A stretch of DNA of 31,192 nucleotides from an uncultured Lautropia sp. (lineage in GTDB: Bacteria; Pseudomonadota; Gammaproteobacteria; Burkholderiales; Burkholderiaceae_E). Shown one piece after another: positions 8,484 to 18,090 of this stretch (position 1 is the stretch's first letter; each line of letters begins with the position of its first letter). The translations under genes were made by a program, and so were the position numbers. The notes beneath the pieces were generated by a model, which did no database searches, was not told the origin of the DNA, and was given only the letters and a program-made list of their open reading frames with translations. The stretch lies in the NCBI GenBank assembly GCA_938046755.1, contig CALIXC010000063.1, positions 1 through 31,192 of the forward strand. Direction: 5' to 3'.

Positions 8484-8753
8484 ATGGAAAACGTGCTGTC
8501 CTCTGCAGAACTCAAGCGCCGCGGCATTGCTGCCATTGAAGAAGGGCTGCAAAAGGGGGCTATCCAGCTCCTGAAGCACAACCGACCGGCAGCAGTCGTG
8601 CTGTCGCCTGAGGAGTACCAGCGGCTGCTGGAGCAGGGGCGTCCGGTACAGCCCGGCATGACGGCTGTGGACTGGTTGCTTGCGCAGAAAAGCCTTGGGA
8701 ACCGGTCGCGCGTCGAGATTGATGAGGCCTTGCGTGAGGAGCGTGACTGGTGA
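8484..8753 (+). CDS. Phd/YefM-family antitoxin
   Basis: An 89-residue protein. Its first 55 residues match the Phd/YefM DNA-binding fold: LSSAELKRRGIAAIEEGLQ, then KHNRPAAVVLSPEEYQRLLE. The C-terminal tail (about 56-89), rich in acidic and basic residues and ending in DEALREERDW, should wrap and neutralise the toxin. An AGAAGGAG-type ribosome site precedes the ATG. The stop overlaps the toxin start by 4 bp (GTGA), the usual coupling for such modules. Autorepression at the inverted repeat just upstream is expected from family behaviour. Confidence 0.85.
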   Translation: MENVLSSAELKRRGIAAIEEGLQKGAIQLLKHNRPAAVVLSPEEYQRLLEQGRPVQPGMTAVDWLLAQKSLGNRSRVEIDEALREERDW

Positions 8754-9184
8754 TCCTTTTTCTGGACGCCAACGTACTCATCTACCTGCTGGAAGGCAAA
8801 GAGCCGTTCTCTCGTCAGGCAGCGGAGCGTATCGCTGGGCTGCGGAGGTATCACCCGGATCTCGCATTGGCCGTCAGTCGTCTGTCATGGCTTGAGTGCC
8901 ATGTCCATCCCATGCGTACAGGGAACCAAAAGGCGCTGGAAGCCTTCGGCCAGTTCTTTGCACGACCTGATCTCAGGTGCGTGGAGCTGACACGTGAGGT
9001 TGTGGAACTCGCTACCTGTATCCGTGCGCAGTGCAATCTGCGCACACCGGATGCGTTGCAGGCGGCGTGCTGTCTGCAGCTGGGGCCAGAGCATTTGATG
9101 CTTACAGGCGATGTGGCTTTCGGGCGTGTCGCTGGCCTCAATGTGATGTTTCTGGATTCAGTCGCTCTGCCAGGAACGTCATGA
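8750..9184 (+). CDS. PIN-domain toxin, VapC-like ribonuclease
   Basis: A 144-residue PIN-domain protein, expected to be a metal-dependent ribonuclease that cleaves RNA when free of its antitoxin. Acidic active-site positions are visible: D6 in MILFLDANVLIYLLEG, E49 in SRLSWLECHV, D101 in RTPDALQAA, and D121 in LTGDVAFGRV. It starts at GTG 8750 inside the antitoxin stop. The 3' end overlaps the convergent LysR remnant by 47 bp. All catalytic positions are present, so it should be active. The RNA target cannot be predicted. Confidence 0.88.
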   Translation: MILFLDANVLIYLLEGKEPFSRQAAERIAGLRRYHPDLALAVSRLSWLECHVHPMRTGNQKALEAFGQFFARPDLRCVELTREVVELATCIRAQCNLRTPDALQAACCLQLGPEHLMLTGDVAFGRVAGLNVMFLDSVALPGTS

Positions 9185-9617
9185 ACACCCGCAGCTTGGG
9201 GGCCAGGTGCCGGGTGGGCAGGTAGAGGATCCAGGCATCTCCCGTGTAGTGGGTGGTGAAGACCCAGTCAGGCAGTACCTGCGCCAGTCGTCCGTCGGCC
9301 AGTGCCTGGCGTGCGGTGAAATCCGGCAGGCTGGCAATGCCCAGGTGCTGCAAGGCCGTATCCAGTCGCACGTCGGTGTGGTTGGCGGCATAGCGACCAT
9401 GCACCTGCACCGTCACCCGTTGCCGGCCCTGGCGGAACTGCCAGCGGGAATCCGTTGCGTCCTCACCCAGGAAGATGCAGTCGTGCTGTTTCAGGTCGTG
9501 CGGCTCCTGGGGCGTGCCGTGATCCTTCAGGTACTGGGGGCTGGCGCACGCGGGAACGTCTCGGCGAGGATAACGACCCTCGTCCATGGGCGCGTCCCGG
9601 GACACCCTGACATGGGT
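9138..9617 (-). pseudogene. LysR-family regulator remnant lacking the HTH half
   Basis: About 155-160 residues match only the end of the effector-binding domain of a LysR-type regulator: RVSRDAPMDEGRYPRRDVPA, then CASPQYLKDHGTPQEPHDL, HDCIFLG, VTVQVHGRYAANHTDVRL, GIASLPDFTARQAL, and a natural C-terminus FMTFLAERLNPE. The N-terminal winged helix and the first half of the effector domain are absent; in frame there is a stop at 9618-9620, and the rhtB start lies at 9644. A GTG at 9605 could initiate a fragment, but it could not bind DNA as a LysR protein. LysR genes commonly sit divergent from RhtB exporters, so this is likely the former regulator of the exporter, truncated by deletion. Confidence 0.75.
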
Positions 9618-9643
9618 TCAATCATCGGAAGCAGAGAGCAACC

Positions 9644-10336
9644 ATGCTGGCGCAATACGGATCGGAATTCCTCGGCATCGTCCTCATCCACTTCCTGGCG
9701 GTCATCTCGCCGGGGCCGGATTTTGCGGTGGCCATCCGCCAGAGCGTGCGTCATGGGCGTCAGGTCGGCATCTGGACGGCGCTGGGCATCGGGGCCGGCA
9801 TCTCGGTCCACGTGCTCTATACGCTGGTGGGCATCAGTGCGTTGCTGCGCACTACACCGTGGGCGATGTCGGCCGCCCGCTGGGCCGGTGCGGCCTACCT
9901 GCTGTGGCTGGGTATCCGCTTCGTGCGCAGCACGCCTCCGACGCCGCAGGATGTGGCCGTGCAGGGGCCGGCGCAGGGAAGTGTGGTAGGGGATGCTTCC
10001 GCGGTGATGATGCCGGAAGCCGCGTCGGTCCCGATGCCTGAACCAGCTGCCCGCCGCGCCTTCTGGGTGGGCTTCATGACCAACGCCACCAATCCCAAGG
10101 CCACACTGTTCTTTCTGGCCGTGTTCACCACCGTGGTCAGCCCGGCCACGCCGCTGTGGGTGCAGGGACTCTATGGGCTCTGGATGTGCGCAGCCACGGC
10201 AGCCTGGTTCGTGGTGGTGTCGCTGCTGTTTTCGCGGCAGGCGGTTCGGCAGCGTTTCCTGGCCTATGGCCACTGGTTCGAGCGCATCATGGGCGTGCTG
10301 TTGCTGGCCTTTGCTCTGAAGCTGTTCCTGTCCTGA
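9644..10336 (+). CDS. LysE/RhtB-family amino-acid exporter
   Basis: An inner-membrane protein of 230 residues predicted to export amino acids or related small molecules. It has the LysE/RhtB signature IHFLAVISPGPDFAVAIRQS near residues 15-34, followed by about six hydrophobic segments: around 5-25, 40-62, 70-88, 145-165, 175-200 and 208-228. The loop at about 95-138 is longer than usual and rich in Pro, Ala, Val and Met, which explains the length above the usual 205. GFMTNATNPKATLFFLAVFT is the conserved second-half motif. AGAGAG 5 bases before the ATG serves as ribosome site. Its former divergent regulator appears truncated. The substrate is not known. Confidence 0.9.
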   Translation: MLAQYGSEFLGIVLIHFLAVISPGPDFAVAIRQSVRHGRQVGIWTALGIGAGISVHVLYTLVGISALLRTTPWAMSAARWAGAAYLLWLGIRFVRSTPPTPQDVAVQGPAQGSVVGDASAVMMPEAASVPMPEPAARRAFWVGFMTNATNPKATLFFLAVFTTVVSPATPLWVQGLYGLWMCAATAAWFVVVSLLFSRQAVRQRFLAYGHWFERIMGVLLLAFALKLFLS

Positions 10337-10371
10337 AAAAAGCCCCCGGTCCGTGACGGATGCGGGGGCTT
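10336..10371 (-). terminator. Rho-independent terminator of the GabP-like gene
   Basis: The stem AAGCCCCCG (10340-10348) pairs with CGGGGGCTT (10363-10371). Read on the minus strand it is followed by a run of T, placing it 77 bases after the permease stop. It sits just past the rhtB stop and may act in both directions, though the plus side lacks a T run. Confidence 0.8.
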
Positions 10372-10447
10372 GGCCCTTCCTGCAGGGAGAGCGGCCGGCG
10401 AAGACGGGATATATCGATGCCATCGATGCCTTCGCCGGTGGCTTGTT

Positions 10448-12013
10448 TCAGGACTCGGCCTCCAGCCGGTTGCGCACGCCGCTGGTGACGCCACCCAGGC
10501 GGCCGTAGCGCTGACGGTTGCTACGCGTGGCTTCACGGTCGCGCAGGTTGCTGTGAGGGGCCGTGGCGGCCCGCCGGGCCTTCTGCTCGGTGCGTGCCTT
10601 GGCGTTCTCGCGGGCATGCACCACGAAGCCGCCCAGCATCACCAGGATGGCGGCCACGGCCGTGGCCAGCACCATGTGACGGTACTCGTCGATGAACATC
10701 ATGATGACCAGCGAGCCGATGATGAAAGCGATGACGGCATAGGTGAGCCAGGGGAATAGCCACATCTTCAGGCGGATCTCACGGCCTTCGGCCTCCAGCT
10801 TGCGACGCATCTTCAGCTGCGAGAAGGCGATGACCAGGTAGACCAGCATGGCGATCATGCCCGTGGTGTTCATCAGCACGTCCAGGATGTCCTTCGGGCG
10901 CAGCGACTCGAAGAAGTTCAGCACCGCGATGAACACGGCGATGGAGCACGAGGCGATGACCGAGTACACGGGGATGCCGCGGGTGGAGGTCTGCTTGAAG
11001 ATGGGGTGGGCATCGCCGCGCTTGGCCAGCGAGAACAGCATGCGCGAGGCGGTGTAGTGGGCCGAGATCAGGCAGCTGCTGACCGAGGTGAGCACCACGA
11101 AGTTCATCAGGTACTGGGCACCGGGCACGCCCAGCAGTTCCAGGGTGCGGCGATAGGAGCCGTAGCCGGACTCGCCCAGATGCGGGTCGTTCCAGGGCAC
11201 CAGGCAGACGATCAGGAAGATCGAGCCGATGTAGAAGAGGCAGATCCGCCAGACCACCGAGTTGGTGGCCTTGACGATCTGGTCGGCCGGGTTGGCCGAT
11301 TCCGAGGCCGCAATGGTGACGATCTCGGCGCCCAGGAAGGCGAACATCACCCCCAGCATGGCCACGATGACCGACGACCAGCCGTTGGGCATGAAGCCGC
11401 CATGGGCCGTGAGGTTGGCGATGCCATGCACCGTGCCACCCTGCCAGAGGTTGAGGACCGCCAGCAGGCAGATGATGATGAAGCAGACGATGGCCGTGAC
11501 CTTGATCAGCGCGAACCAGAACTCGAATTCGCCGTAGTTGCGCACGTTCATGAAGTTGATGCTGATCAGCAGGAACGTGGCCATTAGGGTGAATACATTG
11601 ACCGAGATGTCGGGGAACCATGTATTCAGAATCATCCCTGCCACATAGGCTTCCCAGGCCATCAGCAGGGCCCAGAACCACCAGTACAGCCAGCCGATGG
11701 TGAAACCGGCCCAGCGGCCGATGGCCTTGTCGGCGTAGGTGGAGAACGAGCCGGTATCGGGCGAGGAGGTGGCCATCTCGCCCAGCATGCGCATGATGAG
11801 CATGACCACGATGCCGCCGGCCAGGTAGGCCAGCACCACGGCAGGTCCCGTGGTGTAGATGATCTTGCCCGAGCCCACGAACAGTGCCGCACCGATCACG
11901 CCGGCAATCGACATCATCGTGAGGTGACGGGTCTTCAGGGTGGCCTGGAGCTGCTCCGTGTTTTTCTGCTTGCTTGAGCAGCCGTGATGGGGGGCGTTTG
12001 TGGTCTCTTTCAT
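10448..12013 (-). CDS. gabP: APC-family amino-acid permease, GabP-like
   Basis: A 521-residue proton-coupled inner-membrane transporter, closest by eye to E. coli GABA permease. Shared stretches include KTRHLTMMSIAGVIGAALFV, AEMA-type GEMATSSPDTGSFSTYADKA, GRWAGFTIGWLYWWFWALL, NYGEFEFWFALIKV, GGFMPNGW, GAEIVTIAASES and KATNSVVWRI. Twelve hydrophobic segments are apparent between residues 30 and 470. The cytoplasmic C-terminal tail of about 50 residues is unusually basic (ARTEQKARRAA, RSNRQRYGRLGG) and makes the protein longer than the usual 460-470. The gene stands alone, with no gabTD nearby, so 4-aminobutyrate is only the likely substrate. Ribosome binding is weak upstream of the ATG at 12013. 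A hairpin terminator lies 77 bases past the stop. Confidence 0.87.
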   Translation of the reverse strand: MKETTNAPHHGCSSKQKNTEQLQATLKTRHLTMMSIAGVIGAALFVGSGKIIYTTGPAVVLAYLAGGIVVMLIMRMLGEMATSSPDTGSFSTYADKAIGRWAGFTIGWLYWWFWALLMAWEAYVAGMILNTWFPDISVNVFTLMATFLLISINFMNVRNYGEFEFWFALIKVTAIVCFIIICLLAVLNLWQGGTVHGIANLTAHGGFMPNGWSSVIVAMLGVMFAFLGAEIVTIAASESANPADQIVKATNSVVWRICLFYIGSIFLIVCLVPWNDPHLGESGYGSYRRTLELLGVPGAQYLMNFVVLTSVSSCLISAHYTASRMLFSLAKRGDAHPIFKQTSTRGIPVYSVIASCSIAVFIAVLNFFESLRPKDILDVLMNTTGMIAMLVYLVIAFSQLKMRRKLEAEGREIRLKMWLFPWLTYAVIAFIIGSLVIMMFIDEYRHMVLATAVAAILVMLGGFVVHARENAKARTEQKARRAATAPHSNLRDREATRSNRQRYGRLGGVTSGVRNRLEAES

Positions 12014-12506
12014 ATCGTGATTCTTATATCGAATGAATATTGAACTGACCGATTACCGCGTGAAATGAAGCGATGATTCTGGCGCGAGCAGGTCTGTCGA
12101 ACACACGAGCCAGGACGGGCGCATGTCAAAAACGTAGCACAGGAAAACGGGAAGAAAATGCAGGCGCGGGTTTTGGGCTGGGTTATCCCCAGTGTTTCAT
12201 GGTGCGCCGCAGAAAATGGAACTTCTTTGTACGTGAATATGCCTGAATTGGCGGTTGGAGCCGTATGGCAGGCAGAAGATTTGATTCGGAATTAAATCTG
12301 TAGGTATATGTGGAGGAGTGAGTGTGAATGGATTAGGGGTAATCCCTAGTGCGTTCCGGATAAGAGACGTGGACGGGCGTTGTGTCACGGCTTCTTTGGC
12401 CGTGTGTGCTCATGGAAATGGCGTCAGATTATTGTCATATCGCCCGGGATATAAGAGCATTTGTTTTCGATAGCGATGGAAAATGATTTGCCCGGATGCT
12501 GACATG
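12014..12506. other. AT-richer intergenic region, no gene seen
   Basis: About 490 bases of clearly lower GC than the flanks lie between the permease start and the kbp terminator. It should hold the permease promoter on the minus strand. The only notable structure is a pair of overlapping inverted repeats near 12330-12350 (GGATTA-GGGG-TAATCC). A 63-codon minus-strand frame at 12197-12388 shows no recognisable protein. Confidence 0.5.
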
Positions 12507-12532
12507 AAAAAGGCCACGCAGAAAGCGTGGCC
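12507..12532 (-). terminator. Rho-independent terminator of kbp
   Basis: The stem GGCCACGC (12512-12519) and GCGTGGCC (12525-12532), with a 5-base loop, is followed on the minus strand by five T residues (12511-12507). It lies about 105 bases downstream of the kbp stop. Confidence 0.85.
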
Positions 12533-12638
12533 GTATCGGTAGGAAGCCCGGGGCGGCGGATCAGGGCGCCGTCCGTGACAGGTCCCGAGACCCGAGACCG
12601 GGACCATCGCCAGCGGAGCGTGGCCGCTGCTATCGGGA

Positions 12639-13118
12639 TCACTGCGGCGGAATGCGCAGCTTCTGTCCCGGGTAGATCTTGTCGGGATGCGACAGCATGG
12701 GCCGGTTGGCCTCGAAGATCTTGTTGTACAGGTTGGCGTTGCCGTAGTGCTCCTTGGCAATCTTCGAGAGCGTGTCGCCCTTGACCACGGTGTAGTAGCG
12801 TGCCTCGGGGGCAGACGTGGCCACCGTCAGCTCGTCGTTGACCTGCTCCACGCCGGCCACGTTGCCGCAGCACAGCAGGATCTTTTCCTTGGTTTCCTGG
12901 TCGGATGCCTGGCCCGAGACCGTGACGGCGCTGCTGGCCCCGTCGAACTTCACGCTCAGGTTCTCGGCGTCCAGGTTCTGGGCGCGGATGTAGGTGACGA
13001 TCGCATCGGCCGCCGCCTGGTTGGCCGCATCGGGGTTGCTGGCCGGGGTGGCGGCCTGGGCGGTACCGCCGCCAAACAGCTTCTCGCCGGCTTCCTTGAT
13101 GAAGGACATCAGACTCAT
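12639..13118 (-). CDS. kbp: BON-LysM protein, potassium-binding Kbp (YgaU) family
   Basis: A 159-residue protein aligning end to end with E. coli Kbp, a cytoplasmic K+-binding protein of unclear wider role. It starts MSLMSFIKEAGEKLFGG (compare the VKDAGEKL start of E. coli). A BON domain spans about 30-95, including VTVSGQASDQETKEKILL and VEQVNDELTVA. A C-terminal LysM domain spans about 105-157, with YYTVVKGDTLSKIAKEHYG, NLYNKIFEANRPML and HPDKIYPGQKLRIP. The ATG at 13118 has AGGAGA six bases upstream; longer in-frame starts to 13409 lack similarity. There is no signal peptide. An Ala-rich linker near residues 18-32 is longer than in E. coli. It diverges from grpE across a 439-bp gap. Confidence 0.93.
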   Translation of the reverse strand: MSLMSFIKEAGEKLFGGGTAQAATPASNPDAANQAAADAIVTYIRAQNLDAENLSVKFDGASSAVTVSGQASDQETKEKILLCCGNVAGVEQVNDELTVATSAPEARYYTVVKGDTLSKIAKEHYGNANLYNKIFEANRPMLSHPDKIYPGQKLRIPPQ

Positions 13119-13415
13119 GCGGTTTCTCCTGTGGAATGGTTGAGGGGAGGGCAGCACCATGGGTCGCGCGCTGCCCGGCGTCCGGCGTCCGGCGTCTGGA
13201 CAGGTGCCGGTTGCCAGATACTTATTGTGGACCATGTTGGTGGCCCATGGCGGCTCATGGCGGGCCCATGGCCACGTTATGGGGCCGTGCGCCACAGGGG
13301 GCTTCAGGGCGATCCGGTACCGCAAGATCGGCCCGTGTCGTGCTGCTGCTGCGGGTCTTCCGCCGCAGCCGGCAGACCGTTCGTGCCGCCCGGGCAGGGA
13401 TGTGGTCAAATCCGG

Positions 13416-13450
13416 GTTGTGAATCCTTGTTTCACCCCTATGTAGGGGTG
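13416..13450 (+). promoter_or_regulatory. Palindrome and weak sigma-32-like site upstream of grpE
   Basis: A perfect inverted repeat, CACCCCTA (13433-13440) and TAGGGGTG (13443-13450) with a 2-base centre, lies about 110 bases before grpE. It overlaps a CCCCTATGT that, with GTTGTGA 12 bases upstream (13416-13422), loosely resembles a heat-shock promoter. The match is imperfect. The rest of the kbp-grpE gap (13119-13557) shows only GC-rich short repeats, such as three copies of GGCGTCC/T near 13178-13198. Confidence 0.35.
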
Positions 13451-13557
13451 ATGTTCATGCCCGCGGGTGGATGTGACTATGTCCGCTACCGGGGCGGGCG
13501 GCAGCCGCGCTGTCGCCGGATTCGACAGACTTTTCAAAATATGGGGTATTCCAAGCC

Positions 13558-14445
13558 ATGAAGGATTTCAGAAAGCACGGCTATCCGCATCACCCCGGTC
13601 AGCATCCGCAGTCGCAGCAGGGCTACGGGGGGGAGCGGCCGATGTTCGCCAACGATCCGCGTGACTATCCGCGGGCGGGCCAGCGGCATGGGCATGCCGA
13701 CGAGCCCTACCACGACGCGGACCAAGGCTGGCAGCAACAGGGTCAGCACCCTGCACGGCCGGGCCACGGCCATCCACAGGACGGCCAGGCCCGGCAGGCG
13801 TATCCCCAGCAGGGCGGTCACGGTCATCAGGCCGCTTGGGCACAGCCCGGCCAGCCGCAGGATGTCCAACCCGGCCAGGCGACCCCGCAGGGCCAGGAAG
13901 GCTGGCAGACCACTGGCCAGGAAGCGCCCCTGCATGCAGCCGAAGCCGGTCAGGACGATGCCGTCGTGGCTGCGCTGAAGGCCGAGGTCGAGGCCCTGAA
14001 GGCCCAGCTGGCCGAGGCCGAGCAGAAGGCTGGCGAGAACCACGAGCACTTTGTGCGCGCCAGCGCCGAGACGGAAAACGTCCGCCGCCGCAGCAAGGAA
14101 GAGCTGGACAAGGCACGCAAGTTCGCCATTGAGGGCTTTGCCGAGTCGCTGCTGCCGGTCTGCGACAGCCTGGAAATGGCGCTCACCGTCGAGACCCCTT
14201 CAGTGGACAGCATCCGCGAGGGCGTCCAGGCCACGCTGCGCCAGCTGCAGCAGGCGCTGGAACGCAACAAGGTCCAGGTCGTCGACCCGCTGGGCCAGCG
14301 CTTCGACCCCAATACCCAGCAGGCTATCTCCATGCAGCCCAACCCGGACGTGGCGGCCAACCACGTGGCGGTCGTGCTGCAGAAAGGTTATCTGATCAAC
14401 GAGCGGGTGCTGCGCCCGGCCATGGTGGTGGTCAGCCAGGGCTGA
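13558..14445 (+). CDS. grpE: Nucleotide exchange factor GrpE with long N-terminal extension
   Basis: GrpE releases ADP from DnaK. The family core spans about residues 135-295: the coiled coil VVAALKAEVEALKAQLAEAE, ENVRRRSKEELDKARKFAIE, SLLPVCDSLEMAL, the beta-domain QQAISMQPNPDVAANHVAVV, and KGYLINERVLRPAMVVVS. The first 130 residues are unusual: low-complexity, rich in Gln, Gly, Pro and His (13 His), with few hydrophobics. Typical GrpE is 180-200 residues. The frame is open throughout from the ATG at 13558, and no clear ribosome site is present there. A GTG start near residue 136 would give a core-only form but lacks an obvious ribosome site. dnaK follows 229 bp downstream. Confidence 0.93.
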   Translation: MKDFRKHGYPHHPGQHPQSQQGYGGERPMFANDPRDYPRAGQRHGHADEPYHDADQGWQQQGQHPARPGHGHPQDGQARQAYPQQGGHGHQAAWAQPGQPQDVQPGQATPQGQEGWQTTGQEAPLHAAEAGQDDAVVAALKAEVEALKAQLAEAEQKAGENHEHFVRASAETENVRRRSKEELDKARKFAIEGFAESLLPVCDSLEMALTVETPSVDSIREGVQATLRQLQQALERNKVQVVDPLGQRFDPNTQQAISMQPNPDVAANHVAVVLQKGYLINERVLRPAMVVVSQG

Positions 14446-14540
14446 GCCTGCTGACGGGACGCAAGGGGCAGGGCGGGGTGCTGTCTGTCCGGCCGGATGC
14501 TGCCGGGGCATGGCACTTCATGAAATTTTTCACTTGCCCC

Positions 14541-14568
14541 CTTGAAAGCCTCCGTACCACCCCCAATT
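14541..14568 (+). promoter_or_regulatory. Heat-shock sigma-32 promoter of dnaK
   Basis: CTTGAAA (14541-14547), a 13-base spacer, and CCCCAATT (14561-14568) match the RpoH consensus closely, including the C run before the -35. It lies about 105 bases before the dnaK ATG, so dnaK can be induced by heat independently of grpE. Confidence 0.85.
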
Positions 14569-14674
14569 GCGGATCATCGCTGAAACAATCCACTGCGGGA
14601 GCCGATCCGCAGACGCCGTGCGGCCCGGCCGCACCTTGCCATCGGCTCCCCTGAATACCTAAGGAACAACGAAC

Positions 14675-16630
<1,956 letters not shown>

Positions 16631-16680
16631 TCGCGGTACAGTCCGGTGACCTGCCGCCGGACACGCCGGCAGCCCCGGCA

Positions 16681-16765
16681 GGCCATGGCGGGCAAGGAGG
16701 CTTCACGAAGCGCCTGCCCGCATGGCCCCCTATCCCGATACCCGGTCCGCCGGGTATCTTGCTTT
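16681..16765 (+). terminator. Two hairpins between dnaK and dnaJ
   Basis: A long imperfect stem has arms starting GGCCATG (16681) and ending CATGGCC (16727). It is followed by the perfect ATACCCGG (16738-16745) and CCGGGTAT (16750-16757), then CTTGCTTT. The second looks like a weak terminator; the pair may reduce read-through into dnaJ or protect the dnaK message. Confidence 0.5.
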
Positions 16766-16821
16766 GAATCCCGACATTTCCGGAAGGCGCCTCAGGGGCC
16801 TTTCGCCAACGCCTGTCTGTC

Positions 16822-17946
16822 ATGGCCAAACGCGACTATTACTCTGTGCTGGGGGTGGGCAAGAACGCCACCGACGAAGAAATCAAGAAGGCCTATCGCA
16901 AGATGGCCATGAAATATCACCCGGACCGCAATCCGGGTGACAAGCAGGCCGAAGAGAAGTTCAAGGAAGTGGGTGAGGCCTACGACGTGCTGGGCGACCG
17001 CAGCAAACGCGATGCCTACGACCGCTACGGCCACGCCGGCGTCGACGGCATGGCCGGTGGCGGCCCGGGTGCCGGCGCGGGTGGCTTCGGTGGCTTTGCC
17101 GAGGCCTTCGGCGATATCTTCGGCGATATCTTTGGCGGGGGAGGCAGTCGCAGCGGGGCCAACCAGGTCTTCCGTGGCGCCGACCTGCGCTACGCCATGG
17201 AAGTCACGCTGGAGCAGGCCGCCAACGGCTACGAGACCGAGATCCGCATCCCCTCGTGGGAAAACTGCGCCACCTGCAAGGGTACTGGCGCCAAAGCCGG
17301 CACCAAGCCCCAGACCTGCGGCACCTGCCACGGCCAGGGGCAGGTGCGCATGCAGCAGGGCTTCTTCTCGGTGCAGCAGACCTGTCCCACCTGCCACGGC
17401 AGTGGCAAGGTGGTGAAGGATCCGTGCGAGACCTGCGACGGCGCGGGTCGCATCAAGAAGACCAAGACGCTGCAGGTCAAGGTGCCCGCTGGCATCGATG
17501 ACGGCATGCGCATCCGCTCGGCCGGCAACGGCGAGCCGGGCACCAACGGCGGCCCGGCCGGCGATCTGTATGTCGAGATCCGCATCAAGGAGCATTCGGT
17601 CTTCAAGCGTGACGGCGACGACCTGCACTGTGAAGTGCCCATCAGCATGGTCACCGCCGCACTGGGCGGCACCATCCAGGTACCCACCCTGGGCGGCAGC
17701 GCCGAGATCGAACTGCCCGAGGGCGTGCAGCCCGGCAAGGTCTTCCGCCTGCGCGGCAAGGGCATCAAGGGCATCCGTGCCCAGATGCCGGGCGACCTCT
17801 ATGCCCACATCACGGTGGAAGTGCCCGTGCGCCTGACCGACAAGCAGAAGCAGATGCTGCGTGAGCTGGACCAGAGCCTGTCGGATGCCAAGCACAGCCC
17901 GCAGACCCGCAGCTGGAAGGACCGGTTGAAGGAGTTCTTCCAGTAA
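16822..17946 (+). CDS. dnaJ: Chaperone DnaJ (Hsp40)
   Basis: The 374-residue type I co-chaperone that delivers substrates to DnaK and stimulates its ATPase. The J-domain spans 1-70 with HPD at 33-35 (KYHPDRNPGD). A Gly/Phe-rich linker follows (about 75-115). The zinc region has four repeats, CATCKGTG, CGTCHGQG, CPTCHGSG and CETCDGAG, that bind two zinc ions. The C-terminal substrate-binding domain follows (GDLYVEIRIKEHSVFKRDGD, CEVPI). No strong ribosome site or separate sigma-32 promoter is clear, so it probably depends on dnaK read-through. A hairpin with six T residues ends the operon. Confidence 0.98.
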   Translation: MAKRDYYSVLGVGKNATDEEIKKAYRKMAMKYHPDRNPGDKQAEEKFKEVGEAYDVLGDRSKRDAYDRYGHAGVDGMAGGGPGAGAGGFGGFAEAFGDIFGDIFGGGGSRSGANQVFRGADLRYAMEVTLEQAANGYETEIRIPSWENCATCKGTGAKAGTKPQTCGTCHGQGQVRMQQGFFSVQQTCPTCHGSGKVVKDPCETCDGAGRIKKTKTLQVKVPAGIDDGMRIRSAGNGEPGTNGGPAGDLYVEIRIKEHSVFKRDGDDLHCEVPISMVTAALGGTIQVPTLGGSAEIELPEGVQPGKVFRLRGKGIKGIRAQMPGDLYAHITVEVPVRLTDKQKQMLRELDQSLSDAKHSPQTRSWKDRLKEFFQ

Positions 17947-17969
17947 GTACTACAGGTGCATTATCGTAG

Positions 17970-17998
17970 GGGTGGTCCTTGAGGGGTCGCCCTTTTTT
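17970..17998 (+). terminator. Rho-independent terminator after dnaJ
   Basis: GGGTGGTCC (17970-17978) pairs with GGGTCGCCC (17984-17992) through a 9-bp stem containing G-U pairs and a 5-base loop, followed by TTTTTT (17993-17998), 24 bases after the dnaJ stop. Confidence 0.8.
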
Positions 17999-18007
17999 GT
18001 GCCCGGT

Positions 18008-18037
18008 TTTGCGCAGCACGCCCGTTGGCCGCACAAT
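18008..18037 (+). repeat. 30-bp direct repeat, copy 1 (promoter-like)
   Basis: Identical to 18548-18577 except for one base (C at 18029, T at 18569), exactly 540 bases apart. It contains TTGCGC (18009-18014), 17 bases, then CACAAT (18032-18037), a plausible sigma-70 promoter for the DUF29 gene. Confidence 0.85.
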
Positions 18038-18090
18038 TAAAAGTTCAGACATTCGGTCCTCGGTGAGGGCCGCCGATGCAGGGGAGTCCG

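Noticed and set aside
12197..12388. 63-codon minus-strand frame in the gap upstream of the permease
   Set aside because: No ribosome site, no recognisable protein and composition like the non-coding surroundings.
13178..13198. Three tandem GGCGTCC-like units in the kbp-grpE gap
   Set aside because: Short GC-rich repetition is expected in this base composition; no array or spacer structure as in CRISPR.
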